Shown here piece by piece: positions 7,489 through 16,727 of a DNA stretch of 64,000 bases. The DNA lies in the NCBI RefSeq assembly GCF_022179645.1, contig NZ_BPRA01000007.1, positions 1 through 64,000 on the forward strand, given 5' to 3'. Made by a program: the position numbers and the translations under genes. Source of the DNA: Methylobacterium thuringiense (lineage in GTDB: Bacteria > Pseudomonadota > Alphaproteobacteria > Rhizobiales > Beijerinckiaceae). Under the pieces are notes generated by a model, which ran no database searches, was not told where the DNA came from, and saw nothing but the letters and a program-made list of their open reading frames with translations. Position 1 is the first letter of the stretch. The number at the start of each line of letters is the position of its first letter.

Positions 7489-9954
7489 ATGACCGGCAGT
7501 GAGACCCCATCCCCGCCATACGCGCAGGAAGCGTCCGACGCGGCGGAGACGGCGGCGCGCCTCGCGGCGCTCGACCGCTACGCCATCCTCGACACGAACC
7601 CCGAGAAGGGTTTCGACGACATCGTGCTGCTGGCCTCGCGGATCTGCGCGACGCCGGTGGCCCTGGTCAGCCTCGTCGCGGGCGACCGGCAATGGTTCAA
7701 GGCGCGGGTCGGCTTCGACGCCTGCCAGACGCCGCTCTCGCAATCGGTCTGCTCCTACGCGCTGCTGCAGCCGGGCCTGCTCGTCATTCCCGATCTGTCG
7801 GCGGATCCGCGTACCTGCGGGAACGTCCTCGTCACCGGCGATCCCTTCATCCGGTTCTATGCCGGCGCCCGGCTGGAGACGCCGGAGGGCGTGGCCCTCG
7901 GCTCGCTCTGTGTGATCGACACCCAGCCGCGTCCCGAGGGGCTGACGCCGGAGCAGGCCACCTCGCTCGAAGCGCTGGCCCGGCAGGTCATGACGCTGAT
8001 GGAGCTGCGCCGCGCCCAGGATTCCCTGCGGGCGGTCAACGCGGGCCTCGAGGCGCAGGTCGTCCAGCGCACCCGCGAGCGCAACCGGGTCTGGGAGGTC
8101 AGTCCCGATCTCCTCGGCGTCCTGAACGCCGACGGGTATTTCGAAACCTCGAATCCCGCCTGGCAGACCGTGCTCGGCTACACGCCCGAGCAGGTCGCCG
8201 GCACGGTCTTCTTCGACTTCCTCCACCCCGACGACCTCCCGCGCAACCATTCCGCCTGGGACGCCGCCCTGCTGCGGGGCGAACCCGCCCTCAGCTTCGA
8301 GAACCGCTACCGCCATGCGGAGGGCGGCTATCGCTGGCTGTCCTGGGTCGCCGTGCCCGAGGGCGGTAAGGTCTATTGCAGCGCGCGCGACATCACCGCC
8401 GAGAAGGCGCAGGGCGAGGAGCTGGCCGCACGCACCACGGAGCGCGACCGGCTCTGGCGCAGCGCGCAGGACATCCACCTCGTCCTCGATCCGGACGGCC
8501 GCATCGTTTCCGTGAACCCCGCCGCCACGACGCTGCTCGGCCGGGAGCCGGGGGAGATGGTGGGACGCCCGATCTTCGATCTGGTTCTGCCCGAGGATGC
8601 CGGGGTGACCCGGGACGCGCTGGCGCATGCCGAGCGCGACGCCCTGCCGAGCTTCGAGAACCGCCTGTCCCACGCGGATGGCAGCCTGCGCTGGTTCTCC
8701 TGGGTGGCGGCGCCGGAGGGCGGCCTGATCTTCGCTACCGGCCGGCACATCAGCGAAGAGAAGAAATCCGCCGCCGCCCTCGCCGCGATCGAGGAGGCCC
8801 TGCGCCAGTCGCAGAAGCTCGAGGCTGTCGGCCAGCTCACCGGCGGCGTCGCGCACGATTTCAACAACCTGCTCACCGTCATCAAGTCGTCCACCGATCT
8901 CCTGAAGCGGCCCGAGCTCTCCGAGGAACGCCGGGTCCGCTACATCGGCGCGATCTCGGACACGGTGGAGCGCGCGGCCAAGCTCACAGGCCAGCTCCTC
9001 GCCTTCGCCCGCCGGCAGGCCCTGCGGCCGGAGGTGTTCGACGCCGCCCAGAGCGTGCGCTCGATCGGCGAGATGGTGGGGACGCTCACCGGCGCGCGCA
9101 TCACGGTCAGCATCAGCGTGCCCGACGAGCCCTGCTACATCGATGCGGATTCGAGCCAGTTCGACACGGCGCTCGTGAACATGGCCGTGAACGCCCGCGA
9201 TGCCATGAACGGCGAGGGCCGGCTCTCCATCGCGGTCTCCGGCGCCGCGCGGATGCCGGCGATGCGAGCCCACGCCGTCGTCCCCGGCCCGTTCGTGGCG
9301 GTCTCGATCACCGATTCCGGATCGGGCATCGCGCCGGCCGAGCTGGACCGGATCTTCGAGCCGTTCTTCACCACCAAGGGCGTCGGCCAGGGTACCGGGC
9401 TCGGCCTCTCCCAGGTCTTCGGCTTCGCCAAGCAATCGGGCGGCGAGATCATGGTCGAGAGCACGCTCGGCCAGGGTTCCACCTTCACGCTCTACCTGCC
9501 GCGGGCCGAATGTCCGGCCGGGCGGAGCGAGCAGGCCGCCGAGGCCGAGCCCGTGACGAACGGCATGGGAACCTGCGTTCTGCTCGTCGAGGACAACCGC
9601 GAGGTCGGCCGCTTCGCCGCCGAGACCCTGGCCGAGCTCGGCTACAGCACCGTCTGGGCCGCCAACGCCGACGAGGCGCTGGCGGAGCTCGAAAAGGTCC
9701 CGTTCCGGTTCGAGGTCGTGTTCTCCGACGTGGTGATGCCGGGCCGCGACGGCGTCGACCTCGCCCGCGAGATCCGCCGCCTGCGGCCCGACCTGCCGGT
9801 GGTGCTGGCGAGCGGCTACAGCCACGTGCTGGCGCGCGAGGGCGTCTCCGAGTTCGAGTTGCTCCAGAAGCCGTATTCGGTCGAGGAGTTGGCCCGCGTG
9901 CTGAGCAAGGCCGTGGGCAGGCGGCGGCGGGGCCGGCTGGCGTCGCAGACGTAG
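7489..9954 (+). CDS. Hybrid sensor histidine kinase (GAF-PAS-PAS-HisKA-HATPase-REC)
   Basis: An 821-residue soluble sensor. Domains in order: GAF (about 20-170), two PAS domains (about 205-310 and 320-430), then HisKA with the phospho-accepting His near residue 456 in GGVAHDFNNLL. The HATPase follows with its N-box NMAVNARDAMN, DSGSGIAP and GTGLGLSQVFGF. A C-terminal receiver domain begins at VLLVEDNREVG (about residue 698), with its Asp in VFSDVVMPGRDG and Lys in LLQKPYS. No membrane segment is seen, so it probably senses a cytoplasmic signal. HDFNN-type kinases usually end in a receiver that regulates or relays. No partner regulator lies next to it. The start could also be the ATG at 7483. 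Confidence 0.9.
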   Translation: MTGSETPSPPYAQEASDAAETAARLAALDRYAILDTNPEKGFDDIVLLASRICATPVALVSLVAGDRQWFKARVGFDACQTPLSQSVCSYALLQPGLLVIPDLSADPRTCGNVLVTGDPFIRFYAGARLETPEGVALGSLCVIDTQPRPEGLTPEQATSLEALARQVMTLMELRRAQDSLRAVNAGLEAQVVQRTRERNRVWEVSPDLLGVLNADGYFETSNPAWQTVLGYTPEQVAGTVFFDFLHPDDLPRNHSAWDAALLRGEPALSFENRYRHAEGGYRWLSWVAVPEGGKVYCSARDITAEKAQGEELAARTTERDRLWRSAQDIHLVLDPDGRIVSVNPAATTLLGREPGEMVGRPIFDLVLPEDAGVTRDALAHAERDALPSFENRLSHADGSLRWFSWVAAPEGGLIFATGRHISEEKKSAAALAAIEEALRQSQKLEAVGQLTGGVAHDFNNLLTVIKSSTDLLKRPELSEERRVRYIGAISDTVERAAKLTGQLLAFARRQALRPEVFDAAQSVRSIGEMVGTLTGARITVSISVPDEPCYIDADSSQFDTALVNMAVNARDAMNGEGRLSIAVSGAARMPAMRAHAVVPGPFVAVSITDSGSGIAPAELDRIFEPFFTTKGVGQGTGLGLSQVFGFAKQSGGEIMVESTLGQGSTFTLYLPRAECPAGRSEQAAEAEPVTNGMGTCVLLVEDNREVGRFAAETLAELGYSTVWAANADEALAELEKVPFRFEVVFSDVVMPGRDGVDLAREIRRLRPDLPVVLASGYSHVLAREGVSEFELLQKPYSVEELARVLSKAVGRRRRGRLASQT

Positions 9955-10032
9955 GAACGACGGCAGGCTCGGTGGCGTAACCGCTCCGCCCTGCCGGCCG
10001 AATGCCCGTCATCGACCCGGGAGTGCCGACGC

Positions 10033-12228
10033 GTGGAGATGGGATCAGCCACGGCCGGGCGTCACCGGCGATCCCGCCTCGGGGCGGCCCTGCGCTGGAT
10101 CTGGCGGGCCTATGCGCGGCTGGTGCGCCTGCTGGTCGCGGCGCTCGTCGGCACGCTGCTGCTTGGCCTCGGCGTGCTGTTCATCAACTACGTCGTGCTG
10201 TCGACGCCGAACGCCAGGGCCTACCGCAACCTCGATCCGGCCCTGCCCGCCTGCCGCAACGGGCTCGCCACGGGCTGGCCGATCCTCGCCGATCTCGGGC
10301 GCGAGCGGCTGCGTACGGTGAGCGAGCCCGACGACGGCGGCTGGGAGGATGCGAGCAACGACGAGCGCGCCGCCATCGCCGAGGACCCGGCCTGGCGCAC
10401 GCGGCTGCGCTGCGCGCTTCAGCGCCACCTCGTGCCGTCGACGCAACCCGAGGGCAAGCCGCTCGACTACCATCTCGGCTTCCTCGAATTCCAGGAGACC
10501 GGCGAGCCCTACGCGCTCGTCTCGCAGAACGCCCGCGGCGGCGACGCGGTGATGACTTCCGCGATGCTGCGCGACCGGATGCACGACGGAGCCAAGGCGC
10601 CCGGCCCGGAGGGAACCCTGCCGCAGCCGGTCGTCACCCAGCTCGATGCGCTGAAGCAGCACCTCTCCACCGGATCGCACTACGTCATCGTCTTCATTCA
10701 CGGCTGGCGCCACGATGCGCGCATCGGCGACGGCAACGTCGCGGACCTGCGGCTCTACGCGGCCCATGCGGCGCGCTTCCTGAGGGAGCGCTGCCCGGTC
10801 GAGCCGAGCGCCTGCGCGACGAAGGTCACCGCGATCTACATCGGCTGGCGCGGCGCCCGCGTCGACGAGAAGGGCCTGAAGGCCGGTCTGGGCGAGACCG
10901 TCGGCGGCTTCCTCGGCAATCTCTCCGCCGGGGCGACGCTGTTCGACCGGAAGCCGGTGAGCGAGGCGATCGCCCCGGCCGCGATCTCGGCCCTGCGCAC
11001 CCTCGAAGGCGTACTGGCCCCGCCCCTGGGGCACGAGCCGGATGATCCGCGCGCGCACAACCGCATGGTGATCGCCGGCCACAGCCTCGGCGGCAACATG
11101 CTCGCCACCGGGCTCAAGGACGACCTCGTCAAGGCGGTGCGCCGGCACAAGCCGGGACAGGCCCTGCCGCCGGTCCTCGGCAACCTCGTGCTCCTGATCA
11201 ACCCGGCCTCCGAGGCGACGAAGTGGACGGCGATCCAGCGCGAGGTCTGGAGCCGCATCGCGACGCATGCCGACCCGAACACGCCGCTCGCCGAGGTCCA
11301 GCGCGACACCGGCTTCTTCCCCGCGACGCAGAGGCCGGTGGTGGTCTCGGTCACGGCTGCCCTCGCCTTCCCGGCCGGAGGGCTGCGCGCGGGCGATTGC
11401 GCCTGGATCGGCCTCGACGTCGACGACGGCTACAAGGCCGCGCGGGCACGGATCCGCGACCGGCTGGACAGCACGGACACGATGTTCGATGCCGGCGTCG
11501 ACTACGACTGGGCGACGCACGACCTGTTTCCGACCTTCAAGTTCGACTATCGCCCCGCTGCCGGCTGGCTCGGCAGGGTTGCCGCCCGCCTCGAACATCG
11601 CCGCCCGGCGGGCGAGAGCTGCGCGCCGACGCCACCCGCGGACTGGCTTTCACGGCTCCAGACGCTGCCGATCCGCGCCTTGTCGCTGCTGGCGGCGACC
11701 TTCCCGTTCCAGGATTCGTCCCGCGAGGATTCGCACACGATCGGCAATCTCGATCCGCCGCGCCCGGCCGCCGGCGTGCTGGCCGACGCGCAGCGCTCGG
11801 CTGCCCCGTTCGGCACCACGCACGAACTGCTCGGGCTGCACGCATCCGGGGCGGAGAAACACCACCCCTACGCCACCCTCGCCGACGCCCCGATCCCGTG
11901 CCCGCCGACAAACCGCTGGCTCACGCGGGCGCGGGCCGCGCAGGCCGGCCAGTTCGGTTCGTTCTGGGACAGCGAGACCCTTGCGCCGGCCGAGCGCGGC
12001 GTGCGCGGGCAGGGTGGACCGGCGGCGGAATTCCTGCACGGGCTGCACTTCACCGGTATCGCGCCGATCACCGCCGCCAACGATCCGTTCTGGAACGTGC
12101 GGGCCTTCGACAACGCGCTCTCGCGCCACGACGGCTACCGGCTGTCCTCCTTCATCTGCGCCATGAACCAGCTCGTCCTCGACGACATCACCGGCGTTCC
12201 GGCGGACATGATCGGCACCATGCGGTGA
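10033..12228 (+). CDS. Large membrane-anchored alpha/beta hydrolase
   Basis: A 731-residue protein starting at GTG 10033 (an ATG two codons on is an alternative). A basic N-terminus leads into one membrane helix (about residues 32-57: RLLVAALVGTLLLGLGVLFI), placing the rest in the periplasm. YVIVFIHGWRHDARI looks like an oxyanion-hole segment. The nucleophile elbow GHSLGG lies near residues 349-354, so a Ser hydrolase of the lipase/esterase type is likely. The length is more than twice that of a minimal alpha/beta hydrolase, and the last 250 residues match nothing I recognise. It stands alone between the kinase gene and the etf promoter. Confidence 0.7.
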   Translation: MEMGSATAGRHRRSRLGAALRWIWRAYARLVRLLVAALVGTLLLGLGVLFINYVVLSTPNARAYRNLDPALPACRNGLATGWPILADLGRERLRTVSEPDDGGWEDASNDERAAIAEDPAWRTRLRCALQRHLVPSTQPEGKPLDYHLGFLEFQETGEPYALVSQNARGGDAVMTSAMLRDRMHDGAKAPGPEGTLPQPVVTQLDALKQHLSTGSHYVIVFIHGWRHDARIGDGNVADLRLYAAHAARFLRERCPVEPSACATKVTAIYIGWRGARVDEKGLKAGLGETVGGFLGNLSAGATLFDRKPVSEAIAPAAISALRTLEGVLAPPLGHEPDDPRAHNRMVIAGHSLGGNMLATGLKDDLVKAVRRHKPGQALPPVLGNLVLLINPASEATKWTAIQREVWSRIATHADPNTPLAEVQRDTGFFPATQRPVVVSVTAALAFPAGGLRAGDCAWIGLDVDDGYKAARARIRDRLDSTDTMFDAGVDYDWATHDLFPTFKFDYRPAAGWLGRVAARLEHRRPAGESCAPTPPADWLSRLQTLPIRALSLLAATFPFQDSSREDSHTIGNLDPPRPAAGVLADAQRSAAPFGTTHELLGLHASGAEKHHPYATLADAPIPCPPTNRWLTRARAAQAGQFGSFWDSETLAPAERGVRGQGGPAAEFLHGLHFTGIAPITAANDPFWNVRAFDNALSRHDGYRLSSFICAMNQLVLDDITGVPADMIGTMR

Positions 12229-12292
12229 CGCCTGCCCTGCAGATCCGGCGAAATCGCAGCCCTGGCAGGCCCCTCTCGGTGGGTTGCCTGCG

Positions 12293-12321
12293 TTGACAAG
12301 GCCGAAATGGCCTCGTTACGG
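12293..12321 (+). promoter_or_regulatory. Likely sigma-70 promoter of etfBA
   Basis: TTGACA (12293-12298), a 17-base spacer, then TTACGG (12316-12321). The -35 matches the housekeeping consensus exactly and the weak GC-containing -10 is usual for alphaproteobacteria. It lies about 100 bases before the etfB start. Confidence 0.55.
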
Positions 12322-12334
12322 TCCGCGCCCTAAT

Positions 12335-12348
12335 TCAACCATGGTTGA
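12335..12348. promoter_or_regulatory. 14-bp perfect palindrome, candidate operator
   Basis: TCAACCATGGTTGA is a perfect palindrome 13 bases after the proposed -10 element of the etfBA promoter. Its position near the transcription start and its symmetry suit a dimeric regulator. Which regulator is unknown. Confidence 0.45.
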
Positions 12349-12423
12349 TCATCGTCGACGGTGCGGTTCGCCCGCCTCAGAGGGCTCCGTGCCCGCCGCG
12401 ACGTGCTGGAGGAAGCTGCACCC

Positions 12424-13173
12424 ATGAAGGTTCTCGTGCCCGTCAAGCGGGTTGTCGACTACAACGTCAAGATCCGCGTGAAGGCCGACGGCTCCGGCGT
12501 CGAACTCGCCAACGTCAAGATGTCGATGAACCCTTTCGACGAGATCGCCGTCGAGGAGGCGATCAAGCTCAAGGAAGCCGGCAAGGTCACCGAGGTGGTC
12601 GCCGTCTCGATCGGGCCGGACAAGGCCCAGGAGACGCTGCGCACCGCGCTCGCCATGGGCGCCGACCGCGCCATCCTGGTGAAGACCGACGTGACCTGCG
12701 AGCCGCTGGCGGTGGCCAAGCTCCTCAAGGCTGTCGTCGAGAAGGAGAGCCCCAACCTCGTCATCCTCGGCAAGCAGGCGATCGACGACGATTGCAACCA
12801 GACCGGTCAGATGCTCGCCGCCCTGCTCGGCTGGCCGCAGGGCACCTTCGCCTACAAGCTCGCCTTCGAGGGCGAGTCGATCGACGTCACCCGCGAGGTC
12901 GACGGCGGCCTGCAGACCGTGACCCTCAAGTTGCCTGCGATCATCACGACCGACCTGCGCCTCAACGAGCCGCGCTACGCCTCGCTGCCGAACATCATGA
13001 AGGCGAAGAAGAAGCCCCTCGACACGCTGTCGGCGGAGGAGCTCGGCGTCGACGTCACCCCGCGGCTCAAGGTGATCAAGACCTCCGAGCCCCCGGGCCG
13101 CTCGGCCGGCGTCAAGGTCGGGTCCGTGTCCGAGCTCGTCTCGAAGCTCAAGAACGAAGCCGGCGTCCTCTGA
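12424..13173 (+). CDS. etfB: Electron transfer flavoprotein, beta subunit
   Basis: The beta subunit of ETF carries AMP and helps hold the FAD-bearing alpha subunit. Together they accept electrons from acyl-CoA dehydrogenases and pass them to ETF:ubiquinone oxidoreductase. The 249-residue length is standard. The N-terminus [20 protein letters not shown] and the segments [17 protein letters not shown] and [21 protein letters not shown] are typical of the family. The ATG at 12424 follows a good GGAGGA ribosome binding site; a longer upstream frame is not needed. It is followed 77 bases later by etfA, and a promoter with a palindrome sits upstream. Confidence 0.97.
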   Translation: MKVLVPVKRVVDYNVKIRVKADGSGVELANVKMSMNPFDEIAVEEAIKLKEAGKVTEVVAVSIGPDKAQETLRTALAMGADRAILVKTDVTCEPLAVAKLLKAVVEKESPNLVILGKQAIDDDCNQTGQMLAALLGWPQGTFAYKLAFEGESIDVTREVDGGLQTVTLKLPAIITTDLRLNEPRYASLPNIMKAKKKPLDTLSAEELGVDVTPRLKVIKTSEPPGRSAGVKVGSVSELVSKLKNEAGVL

Positions 13174-13250
13174 GTTCATTTGGCCGTTTCGCGCCGCTCC
13201 CGGTTCCCGGTCGAGCGGCGCGCCCATCCACAGACCATGAGAATTGACCG

Positions 13251-14201
13251 ATGACCACGCTCCTCTACGTCGAGCACGCCAATTCCGAGATCAAGGACGG
13301 CACGCTCAAGGCGCTCACCGCCGCCAAGGACCTCGGCGCCCCCATCCACGCCCTGGTGCTCGGCACCGCCAGCAAGGCCGCCGCCGAAGCCGCGGGCCGG
13401 CTCGACGGCATCGAGAAGGTGCTGAACGCCGAGGATGCCGTCTACGACCATGACATGGCCGAGCCGATCGCCGCGCTCATCGCCAAGATCAGTGGTCCGT
13501 ACGACGCGATCGTTTCGTCCGCGACCACCACCGGCAAGAACATCCTGCCGCGCGTCGCCGCGCTGCTCGACGTCGCCCAGGTCTCCGACATCATCAAGGT
13601 GGTCTCGCGCGACACCTTCGAGCGGCCGATCTACGCCGGCAACGCCATCCAGACGGTGCAGGCGCCTGCGGGCAAGAAGGTCATCACCGTGCGCGGTGCC
13701 TCGTTCAAGGCGGCGGAAGAGGGCGGCGCGGCCGCTCCCGTCGAGGCCGTCTCCGAAGCTGCGCAGGAGGCCGGCGGCTCGGCCTACAAGAGCGAGGAGA
13801 TCGCCAAGTCCGACCGGCCCGAACTGGCCTCCGCCAAGATCATCGTCTCCGGCGGCCGTGCGCTGGGCTCCTCCGACAAGTTCAAGGAAGTCATCGAGCC
13901 CCTGGCCGACGCCTTCGGCGCTGGCGTCGGCGCCTCGCGCGCGGCGGTGGATGCCGGCTACGCCCCGAACGATTGGCAGGTCGGCCAGACCGGCAAGGTC
14001 GTGGCGCCGGACCTCTACGTGGCGGTGGGCATCTCCGGCGCGATCCAGCACCTCGCCGGCATGAAGGACTCGAAGGTCATCGTCGCCATCAACAAGGACG
14101 AGGACGCGCCGATCTTCCAGGTCGCCGATTACGGCCTCGTCGGCGATCTCTTCCAGATCGTGCCGGAACTCCAGGCCGAGGTCGCCAAGGCCAAGGGCTG
14201 A
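13251..14201 (+). CDS. etfA: Electron transfer flavoprotein, alpha subunit
   Basis: The 316-residue FAD-binding partner of EtfB. The N-terminal domain starts [20 protein letters not shown]. The C-terminal FAD domain carries the signature stretch from VSGGRALGS through [23 protein letters not shown], then [16 protein letters not shown] and [20 protein letters not shown]. All expected FAD-contacting motifs are present. It is cotranscribed with etfB, and a perfect hairpin follows its stop codon. In methylotrophs ETF serves the ethylmalonyl-CoA pathway dehydrogenases as well as fatty-acid oxidation. Confidence 0.97.
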   Translation: MTTLLYVEHANSEIKDGTLKALTAAKDLGAPIHALVLGTASKAAAEAAGRLDGIEKVLNAEDAVYDHDMAEPIAALIAKISGPYDAIVSSATTTGKNILPRVAALLDVAQVSDIIKVVSRDTFERPIYAGNAIQTVQAPAGKKVITVRGASFKAAEEGGAAAPVEAVSEAAQEAGGSAYKSEEIAKSDRPELASAKIIVSGGRALGSSDKFKEVIEPLADAFGAGVGASRAAVDAGYAPNDWQVGQTGKVVAPDLYVAVGISGAIQHLAGMKDSKVIVAINKDEDAPIFQVADYGLVGDLFQIVPELQAEVAKAKG

Positions 14202-14212
14202 ATTCGTCATCG

Positions 14213-14237
14213 CTCCGGCCCGTCATGCGGGCCGGAG
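14213..14237 (+). terminator. Hairpin after etfA
   Basis: CTCCGGCCC (14213-14221) pairs perfectly with 14229-14237. One more G-C pair leaves a 5-base loop. It starts 12 bases after the etfA stop codon but is followed by AAAATCG rather than Ts, so termination may be partial or Rho-assisted. Confidence 0.5.
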
Positions 14238-14382
14238 AAAATCGTCTACCACTGGACCTTCGTGGGGCTCCCACGCGTGGCGGAATGCTCTACGACGCGC
14301 GTTTGACGTGATTGTTGCGCTGCCGCATGGTGATCGATGATCACGCGGCGACGCCGCAGTATCTGAGGATTCGGGAACGGCA

Positions 14383-15264
14383 ATGGCCCTCGATATCAGG
14401 ACGGTCGGCATCATCGGCGCCGGACAGATGGGCAACGGCATCGCCCATGTCTGCGCGGCCGCCGGCCTCGACGTGCGGCTGAACGACCGCGACCCGGACC
14501 GCATCGCGGCAGGCCTTTCGCTGATCGACGGCAACCTGACCCGGCAGGTCCAGAAGGGCACCCTCAGCGAGGACCAGCGCCGCAGCGCCCTCGACCGCAT
14601 CGGCGCGGCGCGCAGTTACGGCGACCTGGAGGCGTGCGACCTTGTCATCGAGGCGGCCACCGAGGACGAGGGCACCAAGCGCCAGATCTTCCAGGCTTTG
14701 TGTCCGTCCCTGCGGCCCGATGCGCTGGTCGCCACCAACACGTCCTCGATCTCGATCACGCGGCTTGCTGCCTCGACCGACCGCCCCGAGCGCTTCATCG
14801 GCATCCACTTCATGAACCCGGTGCCGCTGATGCAGCTCGTCGAGCTGATCCGCGGCATCGCCACGGAAGACCCGACCTACGAATCGGCCAAACGCTTCAT
14901 CGCCAAGCTCGGCAAGATCTCGACGATGTCGGAGGATTTTCCGGCCTTCATCGTCAACCGCATCCTGCTGCCGATGATCAACGAGGCAATCTACACGCTC
15001 TACGAGGGCGTCGGCTCGGTGGAATCCATCGACACGGCAATGAAGCTCGGCGCGAACCATCCGATGGGGCCGCTCCAGCTCGCCGACTTCATCGGTCTCG
15101 ATACCTGCCTCTCGGTGATGCAGGTTCTTTATGAGGGGCTGGCCGATTCGAAGTACCGTCCCTGCCCGCTACTGGTGAAGTATGTCGAGGCCGGTTGGCT
15201 CGGCCGCAAGACCAAGCGCGGCTTCTACGATTATCGCGGCGAGACGCCGGTTCCGACCCGCTGA
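14383..15264 (+). CDS. hbdA: 3-hydroxybutyryl-CoA dehydrogenase
   Basis: It oxidises or reduces between 3-hydroxybutyryl-CoA and acetoacetyl-CoA with NAD(P). This is a step of the ethylmalonyl-CoA, butyrate and PHB-linked pathways. The 293-residue length is typical of the single-function enzyme. The N-terminus holds the Rossmann motif GIIGAGQMGNGIAHV. The catalytic region has ATNTSSISIT and HFMNPVPLMQLVELI, including the active-site His. The C-terminal dimer domain has PAFIVNRILLPMINEA and NHPMGPLQLADFIGLD. Its position right after etfBA suggests a shared role in C4 acyl-CoA metabolism, though it has its own 180-base upstream region. Confidence 0.95.
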   Translation: MALDIRTVGIIGAGQMGNGIAHVCAAAGLDVRLNDRDPDRIAAGLSLIDGNLTRQVQKGTLSEDQRRSALDRIGAARSYGDLEACDLVIEAATEDEGTKRQIFQALCPSLRPDALVATNTSSISITRLAASTDRPERFIGIHFMNPVPLMQLVELIRGIATEDPTYESAKRFIAKLGKISTMSEDFPAFIVNRILLPMINEAIYTLYEGVGSVESIDTAMKLGANHPMGPLQLADFIGLDTCLSVMQVLYEGLADSKYRPCPLLVKYVEAGWLGRKTKRGFYDYRGETPVPTR

Positions 15265-15273
15265 TGCGATGTC

Positions 15274-15292
15274 GCCGGCCCCGAGGGCCGGC
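15274..15292. terminator. Hairpin between convergent hbdA and the small membrane gene
   Basis: GCCGGCCC (15274-15281) pairs perfectly with GGGCCGGC (15285-15292) around a CGA loop. It lies between two convergent genes and could serve both. No clear T-run is present on either strand. Confidence 0.45.
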
Positions 15293-15312
15293 GCATGCGG
15301 CGAAGCCCGATA

Positions 15313-15537
15313 TCAGTTCGGCTTCTGCCCGGCCGGTGCCGTCGTCGGGTTGGTTGCGGTCGCACGGGCCGCCTCGGTGCTCTGGCTCGCGTGGTCGCTT
15401 GGCGAGACCGATCCCTGCCACGTCAGCACGCCCGCCCCGGCGACCACCGCCAGAATGACCGCTGCGACCAGTACGTAGAGAACCGGCTTTCCCTTCTCGC
15501 CCTGGCGCGACTGCGTTCCCGTCTCGATCTTTGCCAT
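15313..15537 (-). CDS. Small single-pass membrane protein (74 aa)
   Basis: A hypothetical protein with a short hydrophilic N-terminus (MAKIETGTQSRQGEKGKP), one membrane helix (about residues 19-40: VLYVLVAAVILAVVAGAGVL) and a Ser/Thr/Ala-rich tail ending in AGQKPN. The layout suggests an inner-membrane anchor with a disordered periplasmic tail. GGGG lies a few bases before the ATG. I do not recognise a family. It is convergent with hbdA. Confidence 0.6.
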   Translation of the reverse strand: MAKIETGTQSRQGEKGKPVLYVLVAAVILAVVAGAGVLTWQGSVSPSDHASQSTEAARATATNPTTAPAGQKPN

Positions 15538-15654
15538 CGATTCCCCAACTCAAGCGTCGTCACACGACCGTGACGGCCGGCCAACGTCGCGTCGTGCCGA
15601 GTGTTCCGCATCCCGGCACGTGGCAATAAGCCCGGATCGGGCGGCCTGCCGGGC

Positions 15655-16659
15655 TCAGCGACCGGTCACCAGCATGATCTTGCCGAGATGCGCGCTCGAC
15701 TCCATCAGCGCATGGGCCTTGGCCGCCTCCTCGAGCGGAAACGTCTCATGGATGATCGGCTTGATCGTGCCCGCTTCCACCAGCGGCCAGATCTCGGCGC
15801 GCAGCTCGTCCGCGATCGCCGCCTTGTTCTCCTTCGGCTGGGCGCGCAGCGTCGCGCCGGTGATGGTCAGGCGCTTCAGCATGATCGGCGTCAGGTTCAC
15901 GCTCTCGGCCTTGTAGCCCTTCATGAAGGCGATCTGGACGAGGCGGCCTTCGACGGCGAGCGATGCGATGTTCTTGGCGAGATAGGCCGCGCCGACCATG
16001 TCGAGGATCACGTCGACGCCCTTTCCATCGGTCAGCCGCTTGATCTCCTCGGCGAAGTCGGCCTCGCGGTAGTCGATGGCCGCGTCCGCGCCGAGCTCTT
16101 CGCAGAACCGGCATTTCTCGGCCGAGCCGGCGGTGGCGTAGACCGTGGCGCCGTGCGCCTTGGCGATCTGGATCGCGGTGGAGCCGATGCCGCTCGATCC
16201 GCCATGCACCAGGAAGCGCTCGCCCTTTTGCAGGCGCCCGCGCTGGATCACCGTCGAGTAGACCGTGAACACCGTCTCCGGCAGCGCCGCCGCCTCGATC
16301 AGTGAGAGCGGCGCGGGCTTCGGCAGAACCTGCCCGGCTTCGGCGACCACGAACTCGGCATAGCCGCCGCTGATCACCAGCGCGCAGACCTCGTCGCCCT
16401 CCGACAGCCCCGAGACGCCTTCGCCGAGCGCCGCGATCCGGCCGCCGACTTCGAGGCCCGGGATCTCGGTCGCGCCCTTCGGCGGCGGGTATTGGCCCAG
16501 CCGCTGCATCACGTCCGGCCGGTTCACGCCGGCCGCGACCACCTCGATCAGCACCTGACCCGGCCCGGGCTTCGGCACCGCCACCGTCTCCACCGCGATG
16601 ACCTCGGGTCCTCCCGAACCCTCGAAGCGGATCTGGCGCATGGTGTCGGGTACGGGCAT
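15655..16659 (-). CDS. NAD(P)H-quinone oxidoreductase, PIG3/zeta-crystallin-like MDR family
   Basis: A 334-residue medium-chain reductase that transfers electrons from NADPH to quinones or other small oxidants. The N-terminal GroES-like domain carries AAGVNRPDVMQRLGQYPPPKG, which is highly characteristic of the PIG3 group. The Rossmann domain holds the dinucleotide motif VHGGSSGIGSTAIQIAKAHGA. No zinc-binding cysteine cluster is seen, as expected for quinone oxidoreductases. Starting at MPVPDTMRQIRF is reasonable; the internal Met of MRQIRFEGSGGPEV is an alternative. It lies 68 bases downstream of upp on the same strand, so the two may be cotranscribed. Confidence 0.88.
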   Translation of the reverse strand: MPVPDTMRQIRFEGSGGPEVIAVETVAVPKPGPGQVLIEVVAAGVNRPDVMQRLGQYPPPKGATEIPGLEVGGRIAALGEGVSGLSEGDEVCALVISGGYAEFVVAEAGQVLPKPAPLSLIEAAALPETVFTVYSTVIQRGRLQKGERFLVHGGSSGIGSTAIQIAKAHGATVYATAGSAEKCRFCEELGADAAIDYREADFAEEIKRLTDGKGVDVILDMVGAAYLAKNIASLAVEGRLVQIAFMKGYKAESVNLTPIMLKRLTITGATLRAQPKENKAAIADELRAEIWPLVEAGTIKPIIHETFPLEEAAKAHALMESSAHLGKIMLVTGR

Positions 16660-16727
16660 CGGGGACTCCTCGAAAGCGTTTCCCCCTAGTTGCGGCCCGC
16701 GTCCGCCGCGGCAAGGGGGCGCGGGCG

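Noticed and set aside
7372-9825. 817-codon minus-strand frame opposite the histidine kinase gene
   Set aside because: It mirrors the GC-rich third-position bias of the sense gene and has no recognisable domain. The sense strand shows six ordered domains.
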